Shown one piece after another: positions 63,326 through 64,000 of a stretch of DNA of 64,000 nucleotides; within the stretch, counting starts at the first letter, position 1, and each line of letters begins with the position of its first letter. The notes beneath the pieces are model-generated. The model was given only the letters and a program-made list of their open reading frames with translations. It searched no databases and had not been told where the DNA came from. The stretch is from Pseudoxanthomonas sp. JBR18. Its GTDB lineage: Bacteria > Pseudomonadota > Gammaproteobacteria > Xanthomonadales > Xanthomonadaceae. The translations under genes were made by a program, and so were the position numbers. The stretch lies in NCBI RefSeq assembly GCF_028198165.1, contig NZ_CP116339.1, positions 2,921,001-2,985,000 of the forward strand, read 5' to 3'.

Positions 63326-63918
63326 GTTCCGGTCGGCCTCTGGGCGCCGGCCGCGGTGTAGCGGCGTGCCTGGGTCCACGGCACCTCGGGCAGCTTGCCG
63401 CCGTAGGTCTCCAGGACCCAGGGGTAGCTGCATAGCTCCTTCATCAACATGCTGGCGCGCACCTTGACCTCTGGCATCACGTGCTGGCCGATCTCGCGGA
63501 AGCCGAAGCTGCCGTGGAACAGCAGCGCCGGGTCCGCGCCGTGGTCAAGAAACACCTCGCAGGCCAGCTGCGGGTAGCGCAGCTCGGCATAGCTCTGCAC
63601 GTCGGCATAGAAGGCGCGGCCGACACCGCCACCGCGACGCCGACTGGCGACCACGATGCGGTCGATGTAGAAAAATTCGGGATGGCGTTCCTGGAACCAG
63701 GCGTAATTGCTGCTGTCGTGGCCCACGCCGGAGCCAAAACCGACCAGGAAGCCGGCCAGGTTGCCGTCGCGCTCGGCGACGCGGAAGTATTCGGCACGTT
63801 CATAGAAGTCGTGCACGCGCGCGCTGTCCAGCGGCAGGATCGCCAGGCCCGCGTTGTTGTTCAGGGCCAGGACGGAATCCAGCTCGTGCTCGCGCACATC
63901 GCGGATGACGATCGACAT
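63322..63918 (-). CDS. GNAT-family acetyltransferase upstream of minC
   Basis: 198 residues: MSIVIRDVREHELDSVLALN, FFYIDRIVVASRRRGGGVGR with the acetyl-CoA loop, and LFHGSFGFREIGQHVM. Substrate unknown. Its stop overlaps the minC start by 4 nt, so minC is probably translationally coupled to it; no functional tie with division is known. Confidence 0.9.
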   Translation of the reverse strand: MSIVIRDVREHELDSVLALNNNAGLAILPLDSARVHDFYERAEYFRVAERDGNLAGFLVGFGSGVGHDSSNYAWFQERHPEFFYIDRIVVASRRRGGGVGRAFYADVQSYAELRYPQLACEVFLDHGADPALLFHGSFGFREIGQHVMPEVKVRASMLMKELCSYPWVLETYGGKLPEVPWTQARRYTAAGAQRPTGT

Positions 63919-64000
63919 CGGGCTTGCTCCAGAGAAACCACACCCCGATTGCGCGGGGGAGCACCGATTATCGCATGGGCGGCCGCGCCTGCGGGGCGTG

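Overview
The window is about 64 kb of GC-rich, densely packed, purely chromosomal-type DNA. Gene content, order and protein sequence point to a gammaproteobacterium of the Xanthomonadaceae (Xanthomonas, Pseudoxanthomonas, Stenotrophomonas, Lysobacter or a close relative). The markers are a Pil-Chp operon in the order pilG-pilI-pilJ-chpA-chpB-chpC, an lptD-surA-pdxA-rsmA-apaG-apaH block facing lgt-thyA-folA, a large M2 (ACE-like) peptidase lipoprotein, and frequent GTG/TTG starts. I see no phage, insertion sequence, integron, CRISPR array, tRNA or rRNA gene. No whole undescribed system is evident; the points of interest are modifications of known systems, a decayed gene, small ORFs and unusual intergenic structure.

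Region 1 (1-21 kb) is dominated by type IV pilus control. It starts with PilR (cut by the window edge) and PilS, then sucC and sucD, separated by a hairpin-rich spacer, and tsaB. A TonB3-like protein and gshB diverge from a large chemosensory operon: PilG, a 24-codon micro-ORF, PilI, PilJ, a 2302-residue ChpA/PilL kinase, a ChpB whose receiver and methylesterase sites both look dead, and ChpC. No pilH and no CheR/PilK methyltransferase are present, so methylation-based adaptation appears to be missing.

Region 2 (20.7-33.8 kb) holds housekeeping and envelope genes: an EF-hand secreted protein, rsmE, an overlapping nudE-cysQ-EamA exporter cluster, mazG, a frameshifted DUF486 membrane-protein pseudogene, an OmpR-type two-component pair, a plant-type asparaginase, an SGNH lipoprotein, dgkA, a TerC-family protein, and a lemA-TPM-TPM operon.

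Region 3 (33.9-43.1 kb) is lgt-thyA-folA converging, with overlapping stop codons, on lptD-surA-pdxA-rsmA-apaG-apaH: outer-membrane biogenesis, pyridoxal phosphate synthesis, rRNA dimethylation and Ap4A hydrolysis.

Region 4 (43.1-64 kb) has a histone-deacetylase-like amidohydrolase overlapping a cobalamin adenosyltransferase and next to a membrane protein, two overlapping UbiH-family hydroxylases, a pair of small ORFs, a BaiN-like flavoprotein, a serine hydrolase, an FKBP lipoprotein, TrhO, a membrane diguanylate cyclase, a glutathione transferase, a luciferase-like oxidoreductase, two GNAT acetyltransferases, the M2 peptidase, a YrbL-like protein, an ImmA/IrrE-like putative metalloprotease, and minCDE.
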